A DNA stretch of 24,843 bases from Chara braunii (lineage: Eukaryota > Streptophyta > Charophyceae > Charales > Characeae), in NCBI GenBank assembly GCA_003427395.1, contig BFEA01000419.1, forward strand, positions 114,754 to 139,596. The letters run 5' to 3'. A model generated the notes under the pieces. That model did not search any database. It had not been told where the DNA came from and saw only the letters and a program-made list of their open reading frames with translations. The position numbers were made by a program, and so were the translations under genes. Of the stretch, positions 8,174 through 18,710 are shown piece after piece (the stretch's first letter is position 1; the number at the start of each line of letters is the position of its first letter).

Positions 8174-8490
8174 GGTCCAAAGTACTGCGGCATGAGCTTG
8201 CGGGAGATCCCGTGTTCCTGTCCCAGTTCTGAGGACTTAACCCAGACTCTCTCTCCTACCTGAAATGTGGATGGGCGACGGTGTTTGTTCTCAGACTCTA
8301 TCATCGCCGTCTGTGCCTTGTGCATCTGTTCAACAGCCTGCTGCATCAGCTGCTCATATCGATAAGCAAACTCTAAGGTCCCTGGTGCAGCAAAGGGCTG
8401 GTTGTCAGGTAGTAAGCAGTCCAAGGGCAGTCTATTGTGCGACATCTTCAAGTACTTTGTGGGCTGCTGACGTCAATGGTTGCATTGCCA

Positions 8491-8739
8491 ATTAGTAGAC
8501 AGATAGTAGCTGTGTAGGAAGTAGGCTGGGCGCCAAGTGCCAAGTACGGAGAAGGTCCTGGATTCTTGTGTTGGTGGTGGCGAGAGCAAGCTCTCATTGA
8601 CATTGGTTTTCAGTGTTACGATTCTCCATTGGTGTCATATTGGTGCAATGCTGCTTTCTGGACACTGTGATACTTTCTGGCTTCCAATGTGACGGTGCAT
8701 TCTGGTATTGTCATCTCGCTATTGCTCATTTTCCTTGCA
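8491..8739 (+). mobile_element. Probable end (U5) of the outer element's 5' LTR
   Basis: This sequence ends ..CCTTGCA at 8739, three bases before a tRNA-Met-type primer-binding site. That is the same layout as the inner element, where the LTR also ends CA and three bases separate it from the PBS. Its style (ACATTGGTTTT, TTCTGG, GTGACGG) resembles the U5 of the inner element but is not the same sequence. The left limit is not determinable, because it meets the truncated inverted copy. Whether it belongs to the LTR starting at 5857 can be tested against the part of the 3' LTR beyond the window. Confidence 0.55.
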
Positions 8740-8742
8740 ATT

Positions 8743-8753
8743 TGGTATCAGAG
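8743..8753 (+). promoter_or_regulatory. Primer-binding site, initiator tRNA-Met type (outer element)
   Basis: TGGTATCAGAG is complementary to the 3' end of plant initiator tRNA-Met and begins three bases after the LTR end. It would prime minus-strand DNA synthesis. It marks the sequence on its right (8754-8904, continued at 17877) as the leader of a second LTR element that the inner element has split. Confidence 0.8.
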
Positions 8754-8904
8754 TTGGTTCGAACTGCGCTTCATTGGTTCTTCGCAATAGCTGTTCGGTG
8801 CTTCACATGAGGTGTGGGGCAGTGATAAGGCTTGGGCGTGGAGCGATTGGCGGCCCAGGGTCGTGTGGGCGTGCCAGGAAGCTATGTGGTGACATTAGGG
8901 GTGT
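8754..8904 (+). other. Outer-element leader, first part
   Basis: This is non-coding sequence between the outer PBS and the insertion point of the inner element. It is continued at 17877. The last five bases, GGTGT (8900-8904), are the left target-site duplication. Confidence 0.6.
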
Positions 8905-10070
8905 TGTTACATACTGCGTTTCCACACGAGGCCTCACAGGCCCGACACTACCGGATTGGGGGTACCTAGGCCGGCCCAGCCAAGGCCGGGCCTTTTTCTC
9001 CCAGTAGGCCCTTTTGAGGCCACCAGTTGGCGCCAGGACCGCAGCAGGCCAGAGTCGGCCCAAACAATATGACCGTTTGGGCCTGGCGGCGCTCTTGAGG
9101 CCGCCGCCCGCCGGTCTGATCCGAACCATCATTTTTGACGATTCAGATCACGGCGCAGGAGTGCAGCACTGAGGCCGACTGGCCGCCAGACGGTACTTAG
9201 GCCGGTCCAGCGGCCATTCCTGCAGGTAGAGGCTACGGCACAATTGGAGCAGCTGCGCTGCGCTATTTCGGGTTCAGCACAGCGCGTGAAGCTGCAGCGC
9301 TAAGTTTAGCGCATTACAACAGAGGAGCGGCGAGGAGGGAGACTTACCTGAGTACCGTGAGCGCCATAGCTCAGCGGCACAGTCCAGCTCCCGGATCGGC
9401 CACGGCGCCATCCTGCAGACAGGTTAGGCCTGGGGCCACTCGCCATCTCCCCTAACTCTCTGCCTCCCTCTCAGTCTTCTTCCTCTTCCTCAGACTTCTT
9501 TTTCTCCTCCTTCGGACTTCAGACTTTTCTTCTTCTTCGTCGTCTTCTTCAGACTGGAGACTATTGATACGAGTTGCACAGAGATCAGTGGTTGGACTTC
9601 GGTACTAGGAGGCTGTGATACTTACCGGATTTCGAGACATTGGAGATAGTTGGGATTGATACCTAGCGGCATTACAGATCGGACATTGGTTACATTGGGA
9701 TTTTGTACCTCCGACATTGGTGACTTATGTCCCCGACATTCTGATTCTGTTCGATGACATTTTGAACTACCATATCGGTGACCTTCTGGATTCTATCTCG
9801 GTGACATTTGGCGCTGTCCCTATCTCCCACCTCCATCGTCTCTCCTCCCACCATTCATCTGTGTATGATTGTACAGGGCCTGAAGCATCGTCTATGCATG
9901 GCTTCAGACCCCACCATCTCACGATTGCTTGTGTATTGAGTGAGGATTGGGTGAGTTCGGTCTATGTGAGTCAGTCCATTTCTCAGACTTCCGTTGTATA
10001 CATGCTCATCCTATATTGGTTGATCTTTGGTTCTGCCAATACTTGGTGAAGTATTCACTAGCATGCAACA
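8905..10070 (+). repeat. 5' LTR of inner element (1,166 bp)
   Basis: It starts TGTTACATACTGCG and ends ATGCAACA. It matches the 3' LTR along its full length with a few tens of scattered differences (roughly 3-4% by eye), mostly transitions. A C/T-rich block with TTCTTC repeats lies at about 9470-9555. The right-hand third carries a 110-codon open frame on the plus strand (9717-10049) that is also open in the 3' LTR. Confidence 0.95.
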
Positions 10071-10073
10071 GTT

Positions 10074-10085
10074 TGGTATCGGAGC
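10074..10085 (+). promoter_or_regulatory. Primer-binding site of inner element
   Basis: TGGTATCGGAGC, three bases after the LTR, matches the initiator tRNA-Met type (TGGTATCAGAGC) with one mismatch (G for A, a transition). Confidence 0.85.
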
Positions 10086-10924
10086 AGACCAATTAAGTGG
10101 ATCTGCTCACAAGGTAATTCTGATTAGGGAATCAATCGCTTAATTAGCATTGTCTTTCCTGAATTAGTTCGGCATTACTATCGAAATTCAAGTTGCAAAA
10201 TTCTCTTTTTTTTTTTTTTTTGGTACTCTGTTTTAATTCGATATTGATTCTATTGAATTAGGGTTGCGATAATTTTTTTTTCTGTTTCTCACATTGGGGG
10301 AAAATTCACGTTGTTCTGGAACCGCTAACCAGAAATTCCGCGAAATCGCGGAAAATTAGGGTTGAGGTCCGAAATTTTCGCGAAAGTTTTATTTTTTCCT
10401 AATTGTTGAAATTCCGAATGTGGACTACGGCTTGCTGAAAATCGGACGATTTTAGGCTGAAATTTCACGTTTTTTTCGAAAATTCGAGTGTTTTTCCTGT
10501 TCCTAATTGTCCGAAAAAAAAATTCAGTTCGCAGACTGTCTGGAATTGTTCCCCAGAACTGCAACTTCCGGCAAGTTCACTAACAACGGTGAACTCCCGG
10601 ACCATAGGTGATCTCAACGGACACCTAACCTACCGACAATTTAAAATTCGTCATTGATAATTATTAACTTTTATTGATTGATGATTAATTATTATTCATT
10701 ATTCCTTATTATCTAGGTATCATTTTCATAATTAAATTGTTCGGGGGGGGGGGGAAGGAAGTTCACTTTTTTTTCTTTTCTCTTTGATTAGGAGTCCAGT
10801 CCACATTGGGACAGGGTACTGTATGTTGATTGCGTTTGTTCTGTTCTACCCCTGTTCCCACCCTCCCTACCCTCCCCGTCCTCTGCGACCACCTAGGTCT
10901 CCAAGTACCACATCAGCAGTGCTG
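10086..10924 (+). other. Leader of inner element
   Basis: Non-coding leader between PBS and gag. It is A/T-rich and contains a short hairpin TTCCGCGA-AA-TCGCGGAA (10336-10353), a T run near 10205-10222 and a G run (about 10743-10754). It would hold packaging signals, but none can be identified by sequence. Confidence 0.7.
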
Positions 10925-12715
10925 ATGTCAACGGAATAGAGAACCGGGGCACTGCCACGGCGCAGTGCCAGGCTCGCGGTTCGTAGCCACTCTGTGTTAC
11001 CTCCACGGCCGAAGTATCAGCAACAACGTCTCAGCAGGCGAGCAACTCCAGCGGCATCCAGTACCAATGCAGTACCGGTCACCGCAGGGATCCTTCCCGC
11101 CTGTCCGGTCCAAGGGGACCACAAGACTTTGGCAGCTTACCTTCAGCAGGTGCAGGCATTCACGGATGCCGTAGCCACAGCAAAGGCACAGCAAGAGGCA
11201 GCAGAAGCAGAACGTCAGTGGCTTGCCCAAGAAGCGGCAGCCCAAGCTCAGCGGACTGCTGAGGCTGACGCAACGACTCGAGACAAGCGGAATGCTGCCA
11301 GCACTGAGTCTCTGATTCAGAATGAGAGTCAATGGACAACACTACTCCAAGGCATGATCTTTGTGCCTACGGACGAGCAGGCGGATCCGACACAGGTGGA
11401 GGCAGAAAGGAGCAACTTGACTAACTTGATGTTGGGTATGATGAGGGCGGTAATGTGGAACAATACGATGCAGATTGCGTACCCGCAAACGGGACGGCAG
11501 CTGAGACAGACCCAGCAGAGAGAATCTGCAACTTGGACAGCCGCCATCCACGCAGCAACACAACATCAGCAACAACAGCAACAACTGTTGGTATCCACTA
11601 TCACACGCGTCAACAGCATCGAGGCTAAGCCCTCAGCAGCACCAGGCTGCACGACAGACATAGTGAAGCAGCTCGGCGAGCGCATTGACCATGTCATCAC
11701 CATCATCGGCGACCTGGGTGACTTTACCAGTCCGGCATCGATCAGCAGCACGGTGGGCGCCATCAAGACGGACATCACCAAACTGCAGGCACGACCAGAC
11801 GCCGCCTCGAAAACGTACAAGATGCCACGCTTCAACATCGGGAAGTTTGATGATTACAACAAGACAGACACTTTGGCATGGTGGCATTCCTTCATCACCG
11901 AAGCAGTCCGCCACCACATACCAGATTACCTGATGATGACAGCAGTCTACCTCCAACTTATTGGAGGAGCACAGGCATTCATGAACCATCTGGCGACCAA
12001 TCTGGGAACCACCATTACCGACCTGCACAAGCACATCACGTGGGAGCAGCTCGAGCAAATGTGGCACACTTGGTTCATGGTCCGGAATGTAGTGAAAGCG
12101 GCTATGAACGAGGTCTACTCCAGCTCGCAAGGGAACATGTCAACAAGAGACTGGACGATTAAGTGGCAGAAGATAGTAACCACTCCAGGGTTCGACTTAA
12201 GTTTTCCAAACCTGCGATCCGAATTCTTTTCGCGATCCTGCGCAGGACTGCGGTCGACATTCGGTAATGAGTACGACTATGCCTCATTTCAGGGCATTCT
12301 GGACCGTGCTAATCTGGTCATCCAAACGGATGACAAGGCCGCCAACGAAAGGCATTCCCAGCCGCAATATGTGGCTAAGCAAGGCTACCAATGGTTGGCT
12401 CATAACAATGCGGTGATCACTGACGGATCACCTGATCTCCACGCTGCAGCAGCCTCCTCAAGTGATGGAGGAGTTGTCGCAGCGCTCCCCCCGAAACATC
12501 CAAAAAGGGTTCGGAAGAACAAGGCAGCACAAGGGACGACAGCGACGGAGACTGGGCAGCAACCATGCACGACGTACAACATCACCAAGGAAGTATTCGA
12601 ACTTCGACAACGGTATGGGTATTGTTTTTGGTGCAATAGTGTAAACCACACTACGGCACAATGCCCAGACAAGGGCAAGGCAAAGGTACCCCGTCCAGCT
12701 AACTCGGAAAACTGA
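10925..12715 (+). pseudogene. gag: gag of inner element (nucleocapsid CCHC), stop at codon 5
   Basis: Gag forms the virus-like particle and binds element RNA. The only in-frame ATG before the coding block is at 10925. It reads MSTE and then TAG (10937-10939), after which the frame is open to 12715 (about 590 codons). The N-terminal third has a Q/A/E-rich, probably coiled-coil stretch (about 11160-11290). A capsid-like region follows, from MPRFNIGKFDDYNKTDTLAW (about 11821) with WEQLEQMWHTWF and SRDW-type motifs. A CCHC zinc knuckle, CFWCNSVNHTTAQC, lies near the C-terminus (about 12628-12670). The TAG would be CAG before one C-to-T change. No ATG lies between 10940 and the coding block, so a GTG or internal start is unlikely. 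The stop codon at 12713 precedes pol, which continues in the -1 frame. Confidence 0.85.
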
Positions 12716-13193
12716 GTTGCGCACGGAGAGGGGCAACGCCTCTCCACACTCCGCTGGCACCGGTTCCCTTGCTAGCAACCGATATCACTGCCGGGGAGCA
12801 TGCGTCAGTCGCTGATTCTCGTGATACATACGAGGATTATGCCGCCCAGTTGGTGCCACCATTGGACCAGCCTCGCCACGTGCACTTAGAAAGCGTATGT
12901 GTAGCTTGTACACCGTCGGCAAGAGAACCGGTTAGTTCGCCACTTATTTCCGAGGACTCGACGGCGTGGTCAAGGCTTGAGGACCTCGACCCGCTCATGA
13001 GAGAGGACTTCTTTTGGATGCCTCTACCCTCGACCGGATCCTTGCCAAAGCCGCATTGTAACGCCTTGATGGCAAATTTGCCCTCCTACTTGCATGCTGC
13101 AGTACCAGCTCCGTTGACGGACGACAGAGTAGCGGTTGTCGATCTCCACTCCTATCTTGCGAAGATTGACCGCGGTACGCCACCCGAAGGTAT
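12716..13193 (+). pseudogene. pol: pol N-terminal linker of inner element
   Basis: This frame is open through the end of gag in the -1 frame and runs on to about 13193 (the open frame itself stops at 13260). It has no known domain and is rich in S/P/D. It ends with LPSYLHAAVPAPLTDD and DLHSYLAKIDRGTPPEG. The protease then continues in the next -1 frame from about 13194 (YVETDAPLLYIRIQIG), so a frameshift lies between about 13175 and 13195. Whether gag to pol used programmed -1 frameshifting is unknown: I see no standard X XXY YYZ heptamer at the gag end. A long linker of this kind before the protease is common in plant Ty3/gypsy elements. Confidence 0.65.
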
Positions 13194-14640
13194 GTTGAGA
13201 CCGACGCTCCTTTGCTCTATATCCGCATTCAAATCGGAAAGGCCACCTGCAGTGCCTTGATCGATTGCGGAGCGTCTCACAACTTTATGAGCCAAGCCTT
13301 TATGGCACGCGCAGGCCTCGGTCCCCGCGTTCGAAGGAAGACGCAACCAACGCAAGTCACACTTGCGGACGGCCGCACGCGAAAGTCAATCGACCGATGC
13401 GTTGACGGCGTTCCGGTGTACTTTGCGCCCCTTGCGTGCGAGCTGGTGTCTTTTGACATCCTCGACACTAAGTTCGACATGATTCTAGGCATGTCTTGGT
13501 TGTGTAGCGCCGATCATCCGGTAAACTTTCATGACCGAACCGTTCACATCCGTGATCGGAACGGAGTGTTAGTCCCGTGTACGGTCGCGACTCCTCACAC
13601 TTCGATTGCTTGTCACGTGGTTTCCGTCGCGAGGATTCGCGACACCATAGCTCGGAATGACGTAGAGGAGATGGAAGTTGTTTTCCTACATGCCCTCCCC
13701 TCGACGGACAGACCAGCCGCGTCACCGTCGTACCCACACATTACTCACCTCTTAGATGGATATGTAGACGTCTTCGAGGCTCCCACAGGAACGGTTCCAG
13801 ATCGGCCCATAAGTCATGGGATTAATCTCGAGGCTGGCGCCGTCCCTCCGCGTGGATGCATCTACCGCATGAGCGAAGAGAAACTCGAGGTGCTTCGCGC
13901 ACAACTCGACGACCTTCTCGACAAAGGCTGGATTCGCCCTAGTTGTTCGCCATACGGTGCACCTGTTCTCTTCGCCCGGAAGAAGAACAAGGACCTACGG
14001 TTGTGCATCGATTATCGAAAACTTAACGCACAAACCGTAAAGAACGCCGGCCCTCTCCCTCGGATAGATGATCTCTTGGAGCGGTTGGGCGGCACGACGT
14101 ACTTCTCGAAGTTGGACTTGAAGTCGGGTTACCACCACATCGAAATCCGGCCTCAAGACCGGTACAAGACCACCTTCAAAACGCGGTATGGGCATTTTGA
14201 GTGGGTCGTGATGCCATTTGGACTCACCAATGCCCCGACAACCTTCCAAGCAGCCATGACAACGGAGTTCCGAGACTTGCTCAATTGTACCGTCCTCATC
14301 TACCTCGATGATATCTTGGTCTATAGTAGGACGCTTGACGAGCACCTCGTACACCTTCGTGCGGTGTTGGATTATTTGCGAGCAGCCAAGTACAAAGCAA
14401 ATCGCGACAAGTGCGAATTCGCCAAATGAGAGCTTGAGTACTTAGGCCATTACGTAATGCCGAAAGACATTCATCCCTTAGCGGACGAGATCCAAGCCAT
14501 TGTGGATTGGTCGGAACCCCGTTGCACGACGGACGTACGCTCTTTCATGGGTTTGGCTGGATTCTATCAGTGCTTCATTGAGTCTTACTCCAAAGTGGCA
14601 GCCCCTTTGTCGAGACTTCAGTCCCCGAAGGTACCTTCGA
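13194..14640 (+). pseudogene. pol: Protease and reverse transcriptase of inner element, with in-frame stop
   Basis: The aspartic protease has its active-site segment LIDCGASHNF with Asp at 13263; the usual D-S/T-G reads D-C-G here. RT follows: the WIRPSCSPYGAPVLF segment, LRLCIDYRKLN, LPRIDDLL, FSKLDLKSGYHHIEI, MPFGLTNAPTTFQ and the catalytic YLDD at 14301-14312, so the palm residues are intact. A TGA at 14427-14429 interrupts FAK-ELEYLGHYV; CGA would give Arg there. The same frame continues afterwards through the RT thumb/connection (GLAGFYQ) to about 14630, where the reading frame must shift by one base between SRLQSPK and FEFDDAARGAF. The protein would be cut before RNase H. Confidence 0.9.
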
Positions 14641-16678
14641 GTTCGACGACGCAGCTCGTGGCGCGTTCAATCCGTTGAAGGCGACAATGCAAGACGCATC
14701 GGCCCTCCGAATTTATGACCCCACCCTACCCACCCAAGTGACTACGGACGCTTCCGGGTACGGTATTGGTGCGGTATTAGAACAATACCACCCGGACGGT
14801 TGGCACCCGGTTGAGTATTTCTCCCAAAAGGTGTCTCTCGTCAACCCTCTCGATGACGCTAGGAAGAAAGAGTTACTCGCGTTCGTCACCGTTCTCAAAC
14901 GGTGGCGCCACTTTCTTCTCGGTCGTCGGCGTTTTAAATGGAACACGGATAATAATCCGTTGACCTACTACAAAACGCAGGACACGGTCACTAGCACGAT
15001 TGGTCGATGGATGTATTACATCGACCAGTTTGACTTTGACCCATGCCACATTCCCGGTCCCGCCAACCGAGCAGCAGACGCCCTCTCACGACAACCCGAT
15101 TTTTGTGCCCTAGTGACTACGACGTTCCAGCTCGACGACGATCTGCAGCAGCACTTCGTCAACGGCTACAAGTCTGACCCGACATACTCCATGCTTTACG
15201 CGGAGCTTTCGTCGGATCACCCGCCGGCTGGTCACTATTGTATCTCTGACGGGTTCCTCCTCCTCCACACGAGAGGAAAGAACTTGCTAGTGGTGCCCCA
15301 AGATCGCATCTTACGGACGCGCCTCCTCGGCAAATTCCACGACGTACGACTTTCGGCACACCTTGGCGTGACCCGCACATTGGCCCGCCTCCGCCAGCGT
15401 TTTCACTGGCCCCACGTTCTTCACGACGTTACGAGGTACATCGAGTCATGCACAGTTTGCCATTGTAACAAAGGTAGATCTCAGGTCCCTTATGGCGAAC
15501 TGAAACCGATGTCAATCCCTCGAGCACCGCGCCTCTCCATTGCTATGGATGTTACAGGCCCGTTTCCCCGAGATCGCCTCGGTAATGACAACATCCTCAC
15601 GGTCGTTGACCGTTTGAGCAAGTACGCTCGTTTTCTTCCATGCAAGTACCGTGCTACAGCCCCCGAGCTCTCACGACTCTTGCACACCAGCTGGATTACC
15701 TGCCACGGTGTTCCGGAAGACATCGTGAGCGACAGAGACACTCGCTTCATGTCAGCCTTTTGGACTTCCCTCATGACGGAGTCCAGTTTGACTATGAAGC
15801 CGAGTTCCGTATGGCACCCGCAAATGGATGGACAGTTGGAACAAGCGCATCAGACCGCTCAAATGATGTTGCGTACACTCATCCGTCCCGACCAGAAAGA
15901 TTGGGTTGACCGGCTTCTCGACATCGAGTTCGCCTATAACACTTCGGTGCACCCGGCGATCTGCATCACTCCATTCGAGTTGCATCACGGTGGAGAGAAA
16001 GCCCGCGTCTTTGCCGATCTTCTGCTACCACGGGCCGCCGACATCAACGTCGCTTGCTCTCCCACTTCCGTTCGGAAGTACCGGGACTTGCTGATCAAAG
16101 CCCGAGCGAATATGCAAAAGGCTCAAATCCGCATGCAGCAGCAAGCTAACCGACGTCGACTCCCATGTCCTTTCCGCGAGGGAGACCTTGTTTGGGTCCT
16201 CACTGAGGAATTCGCGCTGGAGCAGGACGTCTCGCGCAAACTCCTCCCAAAATGGTTTGGACCATGGAAGGTAATTTCTGCAGCAGGCGACAACCCTGCT
16301 GGCCCTTCCTTTGTGATTGCCATCCCACCACACCTCCGCGTGCACCTGGTTTTTCATGCGTCGAAGCTGGCCGTGTATACGCCACCTTCCGAGGATGAGT
16401 TTTCGGGCAGACGGTCACAGGATCTGCCCTCTATGGAGAGACATCAGGAAGTTGACCGTGTCATCATGCATCGCAAGTTTGGCAACAAGCCAATGCAATA
16501 CCAAGTCACATTCAAGCAATGTGCCCCTGATGACACTCGCTGGATCTCCAACGCAGACTTACAGGCATCCACACCACTCATCTTCTCCGACTACGAGAAC
16601 CGGAGACTTGCCAAGGACAAAGTTCGTCCTACCCGACCCACCCAGGTATCTGACAGACAACTTCGCCCTCGTAGGTAG
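14641..16678 (+). pseudogene. pol: RNase H, integrase and chromodomain-like C-terminus of inner element
   Basis: The open frame (14675-16678, 667 codons) holds three domains. Numbering is from 14675. RNase H has D25 (TTDASGYGIG), E66 (KKELLAF), D92 (NTDNNPL) and D135 (AADALSR). The integrase zinc finger has H222, H229, C259, C262. The catalytic core has D292 (MDVTGPF), D353 (VSDRDTRF) and E389 (HPQMDGQLE), i.e. the canonical D-D-35-E spacing. A REGDLVWVL..KLLPKWFGPW module and PHLRVHLVFHASKL follow. A chromodomain-like end comes last (about residues 585-645; VDRVIMHRK, YQVTFKQ, TRWISNADL). All catalytic residues are present. The segment is cut off from RT by the frameshift near 14630. HPQM for the usual HPQT fits a C-to-T change. 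Confidence 0.93.
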
Positions 16679-16689
16679 CTCGGTCTTTT

Positions 16690-16702
16690 AAGGGGGGGAG
16701 TG
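16690..16702 (+). promoter_or_regulatory. Polypurine tract of inner element
   Basis: AAGGGGGGGAGTG lies directly before the 3' LTR, 11 bp after the pol stop codon. It primes plus-strand synthesis. Confidence 0.9.
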
Positions 16703-17871
16703 TGTTACATACTGCGTTTCCACACGGGCCCTCACAGGCCCGACACTACCGGATTGGGGGTACCTAGGCCGGCCTAGCCAAGGTCGGGCCTTTTTCTCCC
16801 AGTAGGCCCTTTTAAGGCCACCCGTTGGCGCCAGGACCGCAGCAGGCCAGAGTCGGCCCAAACAATATGACCGTTTGGGCCTGGCGGCGCTCTTGAGGCC
16901 GCCGCCCGCTGGTCTGATCCGAACCGTCATTTTTGACGATTCAGATCACGGTGCAGGAGGGCAGCATTGAGGCCGACTGCCCGCCGGACGGTACTTAGGC
17001 CGGTCCAGCGGCCATTCCTGCAGGTAGAGGCTACGGCACAGTTGGAGCAGCTGCGCTGCGCTATTTCGGGTTCAGCACAGCTCGTGAAGCTGCAGCGCTA
17101 AGTTTAGCACATTACAACAAAGGAGCGGCGAGGAGGGAGACTTACCTGAGTACTGTGAGCGCCATAGCTCAGCGGCGCAGTCCAGCTCCCCCATCGGCCA
17201 CGGCGCCATCCTGCAGACAGGTTAGGCCTGGGGCCACTCGCCATCTCCCCCAACTCTCTGCCTCCCTCTCAGTCTTCTTCCTCTTCCTCAGACTTCTTCT
17301 TCTCCTCCTTCTTCGGACTTCAGACTTTTCTTCTTCTTCTTCGTCTTCTTCAGACTGGAGACTATTGATACGAGTTGCACAGAGATCAGTGGTTGGACTT
17401 CGGTACTAGGAGTCTGTGATACTTACTGGATTTCGAGACATTGGAGATAGTTGGGATTGATACCTAGCGGCATTACAGATCGGACATCGGTTACATTGGG
17501 ATTTTGTACCTCCGACATTGGTGACTTATGTCCCCGACATTCTGATTTTGTTCGATGACCTTTTGAACTACCATATTGGTGACCTTCTAGATTCTATCTT
17601 GGTGACATCTGGCGCTGTCCCTATCTCCCACCTCCATCGTCTCTCCTCCCACCATTCATCTGTGTATGATTGTACGGGGCCTGAAGCATCGTCTATGCAT
17701 GGCTTCAGACCCCACCATCTCACGATTGCTTGTGTGTTGAGTGAGGATTGGGTGAGTTCAGTCTATGTGAGTCAGTCCATTTCTCAGACTTTCGTTGTAT
17801 ACATGCTCATCCTATATTGGTTGATCTTTGGTTCTGCCCATATTTGGTGAAGTATTCACTAGTATGCAACA
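16703..17871 (+). repeat. 3' LTR of inner element (1,169 bp)
   Basis: It starts TGTTACATACTGCG and ends ATGCAACA, is co-linear with the 5' LTR and has three extra bases overall, mainly in the TTC-repeat block (about 17295-17345). The 110-codon open frame of the 5' LTR is also open here (17518-17850). GGTGT (17872-17876) follows as target-site duplication. Confidence 0.95.
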
Positions 17872-17876
17872 GGTGT
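17872..17876. repeat. Target-site duplication GGTGT (right)
   Basis: Matches 8900-8904 on the other side of the inner element. Confidence 0.9.
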
Positions 17877-18710
17877 ACACTGGTTGATGAGAGCTCGCTG
17901 ATGTGGCATTTAAGCCGAGGTGGAACTACATTTCGCAGTTTGTTGTGTTGAGGCAAAGACCGATCATCATAAATGCATGCCAGGTTGCCGGTGAGAAATT
18001 TGTGGTGGGGGCAGCATTATGAGGTATGTTGCTCTCTTCCTTATTTACCCTCTTCATTAGTTCTTACTGTGAGGAAGTGAGTTCTGCCTTGAGAGTCCTC
18101 TCAATGTGAGGTGTCGCGAGTGCTGAACCTTGAGAGTCAACGTTCTTCCTGGGCAGCAAGCTGGTGGGAGACGGGCGAAGCCTCTGAAGGGCCCTGGACG
18201 AAGCACTCGGGTCACGGGCACCATGCCAACCCGCTGGGACTAGTACACGCATGCTGTGCCGCAAGTCCTTGGTTCTGCTGCTGCGCAATAGAGGTCATGC
18301 AGGGCATGCCAGCCCTTTGAGAGACGCTCACCAGACCGTCTATAAATATTTATGGCAGTTCCAGTGTTGAACCCTGGCTGTGATCGTCGTCCTGTCTGCG
18401 ACATTAAATAATTCCTGAGGACCTTGGGGACTGTCCTTAAACTGCCTCTTGATCAGCCAGATCAAACCGGAAGTAAGGCTCGTTGCATGCGAGGGTAAAC
18501 AACATGCAAGGGCTGGCAGGTTCGGCATAGACTTGGGGCACAGGGGTGGGCTGGATTGCACACCTTCAGACACGCCGCTCAACCAGATGCTCAGGGCATT
18601 GACACAAAGTGACCACTCAAGAAGGATACAGGGAGAGGGGGGATTCCAATAACGGTTCGCTGTGGTATTAATGAGATAAATTGCCATCCAGCATACATCT
18701 CCACAGGTAA
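17877..18710 (+). other. Outer-element leader, second part
   Basis: Non-coding sequence between the inner element's insertion point and the outer gag. Only short open frames without domains are present. A 12-bp palindrome ATAAATATTTAT lies near 18341. The part from about 18110 to 18700 could hide a further old insertion, but I see no ends or duplication. Confidence 0.5.

Larger units (their letters stand above)
7276..8490 (-). pseudogene. pol 3' end of inverted Ty3/gypsy copy (integrase C-term and chromodomain-like region)
   Basis: Read right to left, the fragment starts at the end of the integrase core (NATIDVSSPQ-like, SPHKVL region). It continues through LPLDCLLPDNQPF, the FQVGERVWVKSSELGQE (GPF/Y-module type) segment and KLMPQYFGPW, then is interrupted by a solo LTR (7674-8168). 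It resumes WEILDVVGDEPDGPSY..HLRTYPVFHASNL, then PTMDGEVDIDDIVDHREMPVP and DRWFTREEL, stopping at 7276-7278. It is about 75% similar in protein to the same region of the outer element. At least two small frameshifts break it: one near the integrase/LPLDC join and others before and within the chromodomain-like part. Protease, RT, RNase H, most of integrase and the second LTR are absent. Confidence 0.8.
8905..17871 (+). mobile_element. Complete Ty3/gypsy (chromovirus-like) retrotransposon, inner element
   Basis: This is an 8,967-bp element with two LTRs (8905-10070, 16703-17871), PBS (10074), gag, pol in the order PR-RT-RNase H-INT, a chromodomain-like C-terminus and a PPT. Both ends are TGTTAC..CAACA, and a 5-bp duplication GGTGT flanks it (8900-8904 and 17872-17876). 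The domain order identifies Ty3/gypsy. It sits in the leader of the outer element, 150 bp after that element's PBS. All structural parts are present, but gag and pol carry stops and frameshifts, so it cannot move on its own as sequenced. Confidence 0.95.

Noticed and set aside
7911-8263. Coding frames within the solo LTR
   Set aside because: They cross the LTR ends or lie in its C/T-rich repeat and have no domain.
10325-10564. 79-codon minus-strand frame in the inner leader
   Set aside because: A/T-rich leader sequence without domain; the strand is opposite to the element.
12705-12716. Programmed -1 slippery site at the gag end (GGAAAAC)
   Set aside because: It does not fit X XXY YYZ in the gag frame, and no downstream pseudoknot could be shown.
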